Assembly: GCA_963693285.1 (NCBI GenBank)
Contig: OY848922.1
Span: 4,142,923-4,206,922, forward strand
DNA length: 64,000 nt
Source of the DNA: Xestospongia muta
Taxonomy: Eukaryota; Porifera; Demospongiae; Haplosclerida; Petrosiidae
Direction of reading: 5' to 3'
Position numbers and translations under genes: made by a program. The notes under the pieces are model-generated. The model did no database searches. It saw only the letters and a program-made list of their open reading frames with translations, and was not told where the DNA came from. Positions 1-10,490 of the stretch are shown piece by piece. Position 1 is the first letter of the stretch. Every line of letters begins with the position of its first letter.

Positions 1-450
1 TAGTTCTGATATGCTGTTAGTACATTTTGATCCTCATAGAGAGATCTTATTATAATATGTCCGAGTTGAGATGATACACCCAGACATGTAAATAACTTCG
101 CCTTTTTACGTGCTATCTACATGGAACTTGCACCAATTGATTCAGCTTGCAAAAACACATATATAACATTTGGCTGTCTAGTGCTACGAAAAAGTAAGAA
201 ACTAAAAACCTCCATACATTTTTAATTGCATACCTTCGTCATACTTCAAATTACACACCTTCGAGGATTTAGCGAATAACAATTTCCACTTCAAGAAGTC
301 AGCCGTGTGTCACGATGAAATTGAAAATTACAACTCTAATTGCATGAACAAATGTTCTATTATGACTGTTATTATTATAAAAAGTAATAATCAGGTATTG
401 TCTTTTGCAATTTAAGGCAGCTATTAAGACACTGTGGTTCTAAAAAAAAG
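1..450. repeat. Dispersed repeat: 3' part of a pogo-like element
   Basis: This stretch recurs in recognisable, diverged form at about 49,160-49,600, and a shorter fragment lies at about 33,990-34,260. The similarity to the 49.2-kb copy runs on into the end of the pogo-like transposase reading frame (around position 450). This block is therefore probably the 3' untranslated and terminal part of that element. The far terminus is not seen and may lie outside the window. Confidence 0.55.
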
Positions 451-1502
451 ATTTTAATAAAGAAGGAAGACTTTCTCTTTCTGTAACATCTTGATGTTGG
501 CTCATGAATGTCCCTTCGACCATACCTAGCCAAATCAGCTAAAGGATTTCTTTTAACTTTACCTTTAAATATAACCAATGGCTTAACTCGAGAAACATCA
601 TCTGCAAACAAGGTAAGTTGAACAGTGCATTGTCTTTTATCCAACCCTGAAGATGCAGCACGAACCCATACACTCTTTGACCCTACATCGTTGTATGTAG
701 GACCACCAGTGAAAGAAAAAGGAAGTGGTGTTTGGTCAACATTGGTGATACAACTTAAATGAAATCTGCCCAACTTTTCATCAACTTGTTCTCCTTATAG
801 AGAAATCTCTCTAAATAAATGATGGAAATGACGAATAGCTTCTTTCTTGCTTTCTGGTGGTTTCTGACATGAATTGGTGGCACGTCTCAAGCTAATTTTA
901 TAGCGTTTTTTAAAACCAGCAAACCAGTCATCTGAAAAAGAAAAATTTTAACCAGGATATTGTTCGTTAACAATCTGTTTGGCACTGTTCTTGAACCACC
1001 ACCCTTTAATTTTGATACCCCTTCGACATAGCTGTCGAAACTCTGCATGGGCCTGCTCTTCCATTAAAGGAAACTGAGCACTTCTTATAAACATCACTCT
1101 TTTGGTACCTTTTTTGCTTTTCTTGATTTTTTCCTCATCTTTTATCCACCTCATCACCGTTTTTGCATTTAATGTAAACGTTTTACATGTTTTGTAGAGA
1201 TTGCAATCATTTTCTTTGTACCAACTAACAACTCGAATCTTTTCTTATCTTGTGTAGCTCCTTCTTGACCGTTTTAAAGATCCTGTTTCTTTTAAAAGGA
1301 TCCCTGATGCCTCAGATATACTAAATTTCACAGACATTTCTATTACATTCGTTTTTTCACACTCATTTTTTTACGTGGCATTAATATAACATTAATTATT
1401 AATAAATCATTAATAATTATCATTAATAATTATTAATTTATTACCGTAGCGCTTAATAAAAAAGAGTTCTGACCAAGATAAATGTGTGCGCTTAACAAAC
1501 AG
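375..1502 (-). pseudogene. pogo/Tigger-like transposase (CENP-B HTH plus DDE), broken
   Basis: This is a decayed DNA-transposon transposase. Minus-strand frames give a CENP-B/Tc5-type helix-turn-helix near 1157-900 (WFAGFKKRYKISLRRATN) and then the start of a DDE endonuclease domain at 773-375 (NVDQTPLPF, then FADDVSRVKPLVIFKGK). These are typical of the pogo/Tigger/jerky superfamily and their order is normal. The frames are interrupted by stops and the catalytic domain is truncated, so no intact protein is made. The 5' terminus appears to be at 1502 next to TA (1503-1504). The same terminal sequence recurs at about 15,190-15,240. The element has inserted into a piggyBac coding region. Confidence 0.8.
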
Positions 1503-2663
1503 TATGCGCTTTAACCATATGCTGTCTCCACAGCAAAAGGCTTCCACCATACCTCGAGGCCTCTTTTGGTTCAGGGCAGAAGGAAGTCCTTTGCGATTGC
1601 TCTGGACCATGCCTGGATATAATCAACAATAAGTACAAGGTACAGGATGTAGACATAGAAATACCTGTTACAGTAATTCCCTTCCTCTTTAGCTCAGTTG
1701 CTATGAGAGGGCTATTATAAAATCTATCTAGGTATACATCATACCCCTTATCCTCAAGTCCATCCACTAGTGTAAGGACAACTCTGGCTGTGTGGGGTAG
1801 CTCAGGTCCTACAAGCTCTGTTGCCCGTCCATAGCATATGACTACCTTATAAAGGTAGCCAGACACACTGTCAGCAAGTACAAATGCCTTTATACCCCAA
1901 GGAGTTAGTTTACCTTTGAGGTACTGTCAAAAAGTAACGCTGCCTTTGAAGGCAATCGCTGACTCATCAATAGCCACATGTTGTGAAAGAGTGTAGGATG
2001 ATTGAAATGCTGGAACTAGATGGTCAAGTAATGGCTCATATCAATATCACAGCTACAAAACCCTTCATTTCATCTATTGTCACTAGACACCAGCTTCTGT
2101 ACAATGAGCCACGCTTTATCTATAAGCAAGAGGTATGTTAGAGTAACTAATTGTTTATTACTACTTACCTGCATACAACCAATCTTCTTAGCAGCATACT
2201 TATTGGTATTATACACAAGAAATTGCCACAAAGCATCAAGAAGAATAGAGAAAAACAATCTTCTGGTGACTGAACAGATGGATATATGTTACTACCAGAC
2301 GACTGAGTAAATAAGATATAGCTAGGCTCTGTGTCATCTATATTTGGAATGAAAAACTACTTAGCTACTACACAACTTATCAGCTCCTACTACTATCCAA
2401 TGATAATCAGTTACTGTGACACCAATACCTCTGCCTATCCTAATACCTCTTCCTCTACCTCTTCCTCTGACAGCACTTCTTCCTCTCGCAACACCTCTTC
2501 TTATCACAGGACCTATTCCTATTCTAGTACCTCCCACTTCTGCAGTATGATTTGTCTCATCATTTACATTCTCTTCATCTTGCTCATCCTCAAAGCTTTC
2601 ACTCTCTTCACTATCAACACTATCACTATCATCAAATTCACTATCACAAAAATCCTCTCCCAA
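1503..2663 (-). pseudogene. piggyBac-type transposase, decayed
   Basis: Minus-strand fragments in the normal order of a piggyBac transposase. First comes an acidic N-terminus with an Arg-Gly stretch (2663-2361). Then an N-terminal helical segment around 2258-2070 (ALWQFLVYNTNKYAAKKI). Then the catalytic core at about 1990-1740 (HVAIDESAIAFKG, TPWGIKAFVLADS, GYDVYLDRFYNSPLIATEL). Last is the motif RKGLPSALNQKRPRG with CGDSIWLKR at 1610-1503. Several frame changes and stops show it is inactive. The coding region stops abruptly at 1503, where the pogo-like element begins. The C-terminal cysteine-rich domain is not seen. Confidence 0.82.
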
Positions 2664-2760
2664 TACATGTTGGGCGGGACCATAAATAACTAATAAACAA
2701 AGGAGGAATTTCTCGTTGATAAAAAAACAAAGGTTAGTTGAAAAAAACAGTCTACTAATG

Positions 2761-2882
2761 TAATGTCACAAATTTGTGACAATTGTCTCAATTAATAGTA
2801 CATGTGTGTCATGGATTTGTGTCAATTGTCTCCCTTAAATGTACTGATATGTCTCAAATTTGTGACAATTGTCCCATAAGGG
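2761..2882. repeat. piggyBac right terminus with three ~43-base subterminal repeats
   Basis: Three imperfect copies starting near 2764, 2808 and 2851 each carry the near-palindrome GTCACAAATTTGTGAC or a variant. The outer edge read on the minus strand is TTAA followed by CCCTTATGGGACAATTG. That is the classical piggyBac layout: a TTAA target site (2883-2886) followed by an end starting CCC. The repeats probably bound the transposase. Confidence 0.65.
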
Positions 2883-2886
2883 TTAA

Positions 2887-3218
2887 ACAACAATCACCCT
2901 TGAGAAATTTACAAGCAGGGTTGTTTATGAATTTGAACCATAAATATATGTACATATTAATATTTCTATTTACTTAGCAATGACAGTTTCTATCTCTTTA
3001 TAAGCTCAATATAACATGATGTTATTTCAACAAGTTTATAACACTACAAAGAAATGATAGGAGAAATGGATTTCAAAAGAAAAGTTAAGAGTGATCATTT
3101 CATGACACTTTACATTTACATAATATGTACTAGACTTTTATTGTTTGTTTTATATACATTAAATAGAACAGAGTGTAAAATAGAAGCTTCATTAATATGC
3201 TTACATATATATACCGAC
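2887..3218. other. AT-rich flank without recognised gene
   Basis: I see no coding signal here. By comparison with gene B, the next ankyrin exon of gene A would be expected about 390 bases downstream of 3219. It is not present in this stretch or within the piggyBac end. Confidence 0.5.
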
Positions 3219-6200
3219 CTTAGTAGTATGGTGGATATTCACACCATGCTGAAGTAACAAAGTAACAACATCTGTTTTGCCATTTGCTGCTGCTGCTATC
3301 AGTGGACTCCATCCATCCTACAATTAATAAGAACAAAATGTAATTAGAGACATACATTAAGTATTAATTTTTAATTATATGTTATTATATTTAACATTAT
3401 GTACATGTTCATGTTCATAACATGTACATGTACTTGATATACTGGTCAATTAAGGACTGGGTATACTCACTTTTTAAAGATTTTAAATGATATATGCAAT
3501 ATGATAAAATTGGGAAAAAGAATGATCATTTCATAAAAACTAAGAAATTGTTAATTCTTAGTCTCAAAGTTGAGTGACTATTGTGGACTTGTATTATTTT
3601 ATTGGATATTACAAGCACTATCTTAATCAACTCCTAAAATATAATAGAAAAGCCTTTCCTGCATTCCTTAAAGTATATTAATATTTACACAATATTAATA
3701 TCAGAGACAGTAAACATCGTTATCTGTTAGCTTAGATTGAAGGAAAGGATTAGAGAAAGTATTTCCTGAATATAGGTGAAATAGTACTTTTGCCAGGTAT
3801 ATATCAATCACTCATAATGGCAACAGTAAATGACTTCTATTCCCTCCAATCAGGAATGAGTTACCAGGTTATATCATATGTAATGAGATCAATAAACCTC
3901 ATTGAAAACCTCCAAAAGAAATGCAGGTTTATACTTAAAATATGCACTATCAAAAAACAGCCATCGTATGAGTTCAAATTGTCACATGATCACTTTATGA
4001 TGTCATAAAAGCTCTGATCATAATGTTACTATTTCATCATAATAAACTATATAGTATTCATCAACAATAGTAGTACAATTCAAATATTGTACATTAGTGG
4101 TTATCAGTATATACAATGTAACACTAATGACAAAGAAAAACAAAACCATATTTTATAAAACATTCTAAGACTCTTTTGAAGACACTATTGATGCTGTAAG
4201 GAACTGGATTATTAATGATTTAGAGTACTGCGATTTCTTGATTGCTATGTGCATCAGTGACTCAAAATACTCCATTGATCTCAACACATACATAATATTA
4301 TAGTCAATTCAAAATAACATAATTACAATTTTTTTATTCAATTGCTCATGATTGTTGTAGCCATTGGTAATTTTTATTTTCTTATGATAGGTTTTTAGTA
4401 AATTTTACAATGTGATTATAGGCAACTATATATGATAGGTAGTACACAGTGGACTGATGTGTATAATATATACAGATTTTATGAGAAATGAGATATCATA
4501 TGAATAGATACTTATAGATAAAAGGTATATTTTAACTACAACCTACTCAAATGATCTCCAGTATATAAATCTGCATCTGCAAACAACAATATGTCTATCG
4601 TGGCTAAGTGAATGCCCATGCTTGACACAAAATTATGTCTATCACATATAATCGGTTAGTACTATGATAATTATATAGTTATTTAAATAATCTGATTCTA
4701 TTAATTAAAAAAAGGTAATATTGTAATGTTTACATTCATTGGTGTCTCATATCATGTAAATATACTGTATAGGTTTTTTTTCGAAGGGGGGGGGCAATAT
4801 TTTCTTGGATGACGTCAAAAAATTTTGTTGGTCCGTGGTAAAAATTTCGTTGCCAAGCGATCTAGTCTAAACCACACCCTTATACACATGGTGTACAAAT
4901 GGCATACTTTGCAATTCAAGCTATGATATGAGACTGCCACCAGTACAAACGGACCTGGGATGCTAAATTTGGGAAACAACTTGAGTGCCAGAGAGAAACG
5001 AGTTGGCAGCTGCAATCAAAGTTGATGGTACAGATTGTGCTAAAGAGCCATGAGGATAGGGTAGGTTGTTCTTTTCCCTCTTGAAGTATTGAAAGAAGGC
5101 CATACTGAATCTAAGACTCGTTGATCAACAACGTGATAACATGCATGCAACCACGTGTACGCATGAATGGGCATGGCACATTGCATCTAATTAAGTTTTG
5201 TGGGTAAATATTTCATGTTTTGTTTCTCAACCACGAAAACCAAACAATACGTTTGATGTACAACAGGGGGTGTGGTCAGACAGTGTGTCTCAATATATAG
5301 CAGGTATATTATTATATCTATAGTACCACATAGTACACAGTCTATATATATAATGTGTATTGAAAATATAGTAGTTATGTATTGTGTATACATATCAATG
5401 TCTAATATGTAAGCAGTTACAAATTAGTAATAAAAAATTATAACAATAGTCAAAACAATACAAATCATATGTCACATATAGAAAGAATAGCTAGAGAGAA
5501 AACTAAATAAAGTAATAATTATTACTATCATATTATATTGATACTACTACAGTGAACCATGCTTAAATGACACTGTGAATTAACCCTTTAGTAACGAAGG
5601 TTGCATATTTCTAAGATTTAATGCATAGGCATTAACGAGGAAGGTTACAAATCTTCGACTAAAAATACCCTGGTATATTTATTAAGAATGCTCGTCATAG
5701 TAATTAACATACAAGAGGAGAACACTAATAAAATGTTTACATTATGGAAAGTGGAAACTGTATCATTTAAATCATTCTAAGTAGGTTAATGATTTTGATG
5801 AAGAAGATGACTTAGAATATGAAGTAATGGACACTTTTAACAATAAAAGGTAAAGTATAAAATTATAAACACACAGAGTAGTTATAATAATACAGAAATG
5901 TTTCGTGGGTGAGTTTAATACTTTTGCACAAAGAACAGCTTCGACACTTATAACCTCATGAAAATTTCACAAAACAATTCACCTAACCAATGTAGTATTA
6001 GAAGGCTTAAAACATTTTCATTTGGAAACTGTTTTGTGACAACACACTAAATTAATTAATTATGATACAGTATATGGGCTTGTGCAATTTCATTGATAAA
6101 TTGTTAAAGTAGACACTTTCATACTATGAACACAAGGTTGTATGGTGTCTGATATATAGAGTATTTACACTGTATATCAATATAATAATACACTTACATT

Positions 6201-8305
6201 ATCAGGTATACTAGGATCTGCTTTTGATTCCAACAGATATTGAACAATATCTGTGTATCCATACCATGATGCCCAATATATACTAGTAGTCTTGTACTAC
6301 ATGTAATGATAATAGTAATAGTATAATTATTCATCAATATATCAATAGTACAATCATTATACACACACATACACTGATACATATGTACTTACATGTTATA
6401 TGACTATAATGATAAGTGATAATATTAATAATATGTATTATAATAATTGTGACCTAGCTTGGAAAAACCACACATGTTGTGCTAAACATTTGAACAAGCA
6501 GTTGTGTATAAACAGTTGCTATATGGTCATTTCGTACATGATCATACCAATCATGGTATCAGAGAAGATCAGTCATTAAATATTTAGATTCTAAAGTTGG
6601 TAAACATCCTGTACAAAATGGCTGCATAGCAAACGTGTATATGCAATTGTTTAGTCAAATTTTTTTTGGGTGTAACATTAAATGTTGTGCTAAAATGTCT
6701 TCCCAAATACTGTCACAATTATACATGTACATGTGAAATATGACGTCACATATTTAATTTATATCTCATTAAGTAATGTTATCATATTATTAGCTAAATA
6801 ATATGAAGTGACAACAAATAGACTGTACACACAGTGAATAATAAATATATGATATGGTCTAGGAACCAATAACCACACAAAGAAGAAAGAATGCAACTAT
6901 ATAAAGCCAGTGTTACATGAACACACTTACTGTCAATGACCATATAATAATATGTGTAATTATATTCATAGCAAGTCAATCAGATTCATAATTTCACAAG
7001 TCTTGAAGCTTCCAAATATGGACATGACCAGAGTACTGTCATTTTTCTAATACGAGTTGGCTTTTTTCATGAGAATTACACGCTCCTTCCTCCTTTGTGA
7101 AGCTACAGGCTCTTACATACTGACTTCAAATGTTTATAAAGCTAGTTACTACTGTATTAACTAAACTGTCATTGGAAAACATTCTTTGAAATTGTATTAC
7201 AAAATCAGCTTGAAAAAAATGGCTCTAATACAATGTGAAGGGTCATTAATGAAAGAATTGACCACACCCAACAATTAAAAAACAACCTGTGAACACTTTA
7301 GCACATTTTGTACACCACATCTAAACATTACAACAAATCTACAAGTTGTACTTGATTATAAAATATTAATACAATCTAATACTATAATTCATTTTTATTT
7401 AAATGTAGTACTGTAATCCAGATGACCACAAGTATGCAGATAAAACAAAAGTAGCTAGGATATCAGATAAAATTGCCATATTGACTTCAGTAATGACTTT
7501 GTGAAAGTTAAACATTCAAGCCCCACCCCTTAGCAATAGAGTAAATTATTTATAATATAAGCTGTGTCCATTCATTCATATATCTCAAATGTTATATATA
7601 AAATGTTTTAACTACATGATTAAACTTTGATAAAGACTTTGTAACACACACACATTAATTTATACTAGGTTGATTTAAAGGATATATTGTGATTATTATT
7701 ATAATAACTATAACACTTGTATATCATATATGTAAATAATTATGATGATTTGATAATGACAAGAACTCTTATCATAAGACTATATCATCTCTGAATAGTA
7801 CTATATTGTGACACACTTACATAATCTTGAGCATTGACATTTGCTCCTTGTTGTAAAGTTGCTTTCACTTTATCTAGTTGTCCATCTCTAGCATAGTCAA
7901 TCAGTTCATCATCCTAACAAAGATATCAAAGTTAATAAATGTAATATTACACATAAACAAGATCATATACAACATAGTTTATAATACAGTAGACATAATA
8001 TTATAGAAGACATACTATAACAAGAGTACAGTAACTACTAATATAGTACATTGTACTAAGTATATGGACATGACCTATATACAAACTATAGGGTCAAGTA
8101 CATACGTTACTTATATTAGATCAGATAACCTAAAGTAATCCACCAGGTCATGTTTAGTTTAGATAGAGGGAATATCTTGAATCTGATAGGATGACTGAGT
8201 GGACTGGACAAAGCTGACCAATCTTATTAAGTGTTACTGAATAAATTCTTTATTTTAGTATATTTAGTATACTTCATAAGTACTTACCAATCTTCTTTGA
8301 TCCAT
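3219..8305 (-). CDS. Ankyrin-repeat gene A, 5' part (four exons)
   Basis: A multi-exon minus-strand gene. Exon 1 (8288-8305) encodes MDQRRL and ends in GTAAGT. Exon 2 (7821-7913) encodes a capping ankyrin repeat (DDELIDYARDGQLDKVKATL). Exon 3 (6198-6296) holds YWASWYGYTDIVQYLLE. Exon 4 (3219-3317) holds PLIAAAANGKTDVVTLLL. All four are phase 0 with AG/GT borders, and exons 3 and 4 are 99 bases, one ankyrin repeat each. Exon lengths, phases and intron blocks match the start of gene B (35.7-29.9 kb), so this is a tandem paralog. No homologs of the later Roc, COR and Death exons appear downstream. The gene may be truncated by the transposons at 1-2.9 kb or may continue beyond the window. Ankyrin repeats bind protein partners. 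Confidence 0.75.
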
Positions 8306-8331
8306 TGCAAAACTGGGAGCAAAATAAAGGA

Positions 8332-8356
8332 CCACACCCAAGTTCTAGAGGTGTGG
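8332..8356. promoter_or_regulatory. Inverted CACACC motif just upstream of gene A start
   Basis: CCACACCC (8332-8339) and GGTGTGG (8350-8356) form an inverted repeat about 27 bases upstream of the ATG. A related block (ACACACCCAAGTTGTAGAGG) sits at 35,771-35,790 about 22 bases upstream of the paralogous gene B start. Conservation near both starts suggests a promoter or 5' UTR element. This is inference. Confidence 0.35.
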
Positions 8357-8449
8357 TGTTATGAATGGTATCTGGTGATCGTGTCGTAAGAAACTCTCAG
8401 TAATGTGTAAGCAATATGTCAATATCTGGTATTCACTGTGTAACGTATT

Positions 8450-9006
8450 CCTTTACTCAGTGGATAGTTTCCTATACTTCATAATTCCTATTGCTGTGGT
8501 TGTATTGGGATTAAAGTGTTATTTGTTGTGGTGGAGAATACATTATTATCAACAAGTATGATGTCATTATAATGTTGTCTGTTAATTTATATAATCCTCA
8601 CACAGAAGACAAGCTCAACTTGCTAGGCAGGCCCAGATTAGACAAATAACAATTACAAAAGCACAAAATGCTCGGTAAGTTCTATTAATATCAATGTATA
8701 GAATTGTTAACACTCACAGGTGTCAGACATTGTACACTATACACATGTATTTACACGGTAATGCTGGCTTCAAATACATACACGTACATACACGGACAGA
8801 ATAAAGTAGATGATATGATATTCATGGCAATTAATTATGGGCGTGGCCACGTGAAGAAAATGGCTTCAGTCTGGAGATGTTCTCATTCGCGTTCTCTCTC
8901 GCCGGTGTTACATAGTACTACTTCATTATTACCTTCTAGCAGTGAAACTGAGAATAGTCATGTGGTTGTTACTTCTAAAAAAACTGGAAAAACTCGTCTT
9001 TATTAA
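8450..9006 (+). CDS. Possible small single-pass membrane protein gene
   Basis: Candidate plus-strand exons lie divergent from gene A. The first (about 8459-8530) follows an AG and encodes a hydrophobic segment (FLYFIIPIAVVVLGLKCYLL). The second (about 8609-8674) lies between CACACAG and GTAAGT and encodes RQAQLARQAQIRQITITKAQ. A third, entered after TTACATAG near 8925, encodes a Ser/Thr-rich tail ending KTGKTRLY and a stop at 9004-9006. Exons 2 and 3 join in phase. The junction between exons 1 and 2 needs an atypical donor (GTGGTG), and I found no convincing start exon. The gene could be real, a pseudogene or chance. No family is recognised. Confidence 0.3.
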
Positions 9007-9212
9007 ATGATGTGTTTAATTGTGATTGAATTATAATACATGATACATGAAATGATAAGGATTAAATACATGGTTTTCAGAAATGCAAACTACAAGTACA
9101 TACATGGAGATTTAATAATACATACAAGTACATACACGGTTTGGTTTTTAAAATACAAGTACATACAAGTACACGCAAAAACCCAATACACGTGCAATGT
9201 CTGACAGGTATC
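8715..9212. mobile_element. Possible non-autonomous element with ~15-base terminal inverted repeats
   Basis: GTGTCAGACATTG near 8720 and CAATGTCTGACAGG near 9197-9210 are inverted copies. Just inside both ends are runs of TACATACACGG/ACAAGTACAT-type short repeats. That looks like a small MITE with variable internal repeats. Target-site duplications are not clear, and the interval includes the last candidate exon of the small plus-strand gene, which is unusual. Confidence 0.35.
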
Positions 9213-9700
9213 CAAGTGAGCAAGGGTTGCAATACTTGCTGTTTGTGTCAATATGTCTGTCTGTTCTAAAAGCATATACAATATGGCAGAGTTTATCACT
9301 CCCAAAAATTTACTGTATTTACAATACACAATTATCTATATTAATAATAGGAATTTTCCAAAATGTTCCTTTTGAATTTTACTTGCCTTTATCTGATAAG
9401 ATCTTCATATCCAGACCCATTTTATGAATTATTACATTATAATTGTCACATGATCACTTTACTTGTTGAGACTTCAATGAAGAGTGTACTTTCATGTTTG
9501 GTTGTACTTTTTTGTTTCACTAAGAGCTATTATTCTGTTGGGCCTTGTAATAATTAATGTTTGATGTTTGACTTGTGAGCTATTTTATGTAGCAAGTGTA
9601 AGTGAGTCAAGTGTTTGTACATTCAGTATTGTTAATGTAGTTATATAACTGAAACAACCACTAGAATATGTATTGGTTAAAGTATCATTACAATGTAAGA

Positions 9701-9739
9701 GGTGTGGTCTTAACTATGACTGTTGTATTAGACCACACC
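9701..9739. repeat. 10-base perfect inverted repeat (hairpin)
   Basis: GGTGTGGTCT at 9701-9710 and AGACCACACC at 9730-9739 can form a stem with a 19-base loop. It contains the same CACACC core found upstream of genes A and B. Confidence 0.5.
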
Positions 9740-9939
9740 TGAAGTGTATCACTTTGTAAAGAATAAATCTTTAATTTATTTTATTCTTGATGATGATCAA
9801 AGAAACTTGATAAGCCAAAATTTGTTTAAAGTGTTGAGTATATCAAAACATTTGAATTTTAGTGCTAATTTATTTGTTGAATAAATGTATGATTGAATGA
9901 TGTTTACACTTTCATTAATGTTATATATACATGTACATG

Positions 9940-10490
9940 TACCTATTAGAATTTACACTAACTGTGATTATAATAATACATTATATTACATGTTACTTGA
10001 GCTACAACTTAAACAAGAGCAGCTAGAGGGACTACTGAACTCCACCTTACAAGGATACTTACAAGAACATCTGATGGTACTCATCATATTATAGTGTCTT
10101 TGTCTATCCATCAGGTCGGATTGGGCAGTATCATCTAACAACTCCATAATGTTCTATTGTTATAAATCCAAATGATATTTTACAAGGTACATTAATTGAT
10201 TATCAGTTAAATTGTCCTATTATCTACCATCTTATGATCAAGATATAATATGATTAAGATACATCAATGAAAGTTGTGAAAATGGCTGAGGCTAATAAAG
10301 TAGTTGGCCCATCTCCAGAATATTCTGTACTTACTACTGCTAATGATGACAATGATGTCTGTTTGTTTGTTGTCACAGGAACTTCAACGTCATAAATGAA
10401 ATAGTAAGTGAACTAGCTCCACAAGCTCCACCCACTTCATGTCACTGACTACAACTCATCAATATTGTATATTACATAATTAGTATACTA
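9940..10490 (+). repeat. Duplicated segment, copy 1 (possible gene relic)
   Basis: This segment is collinear with 16,335-16,900, sharing runs such as ACTAACTGTGATTATA and TGTTCTATTGT. A plus-strand reading (LELQLKQEQLEGLLNSTLQG at about 9986-10,045) is followed by GT and later by CCATCAG, which resembles an exon and acceptor. Downstream frames are broken in both copies. I do not recognise the protein. It is probably a dead paralogous gene fragment. Confidence 0.4.

Noticed and set aside
2331..2693. Plus-strand Ser/Thr-rich open frame
   Set aside because: It is the antisense of the acidic and Arg-Gly N-terminus of the piggyBac transposase; the minus reading matches the family.
4740..5060. G-run with a GACGTCA site and a 66-codon minus frame
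   Set aside because: The stretch is less AT-rich than its surroundings and may be transposon-derived, but I found no TIR, second copy or protein match.
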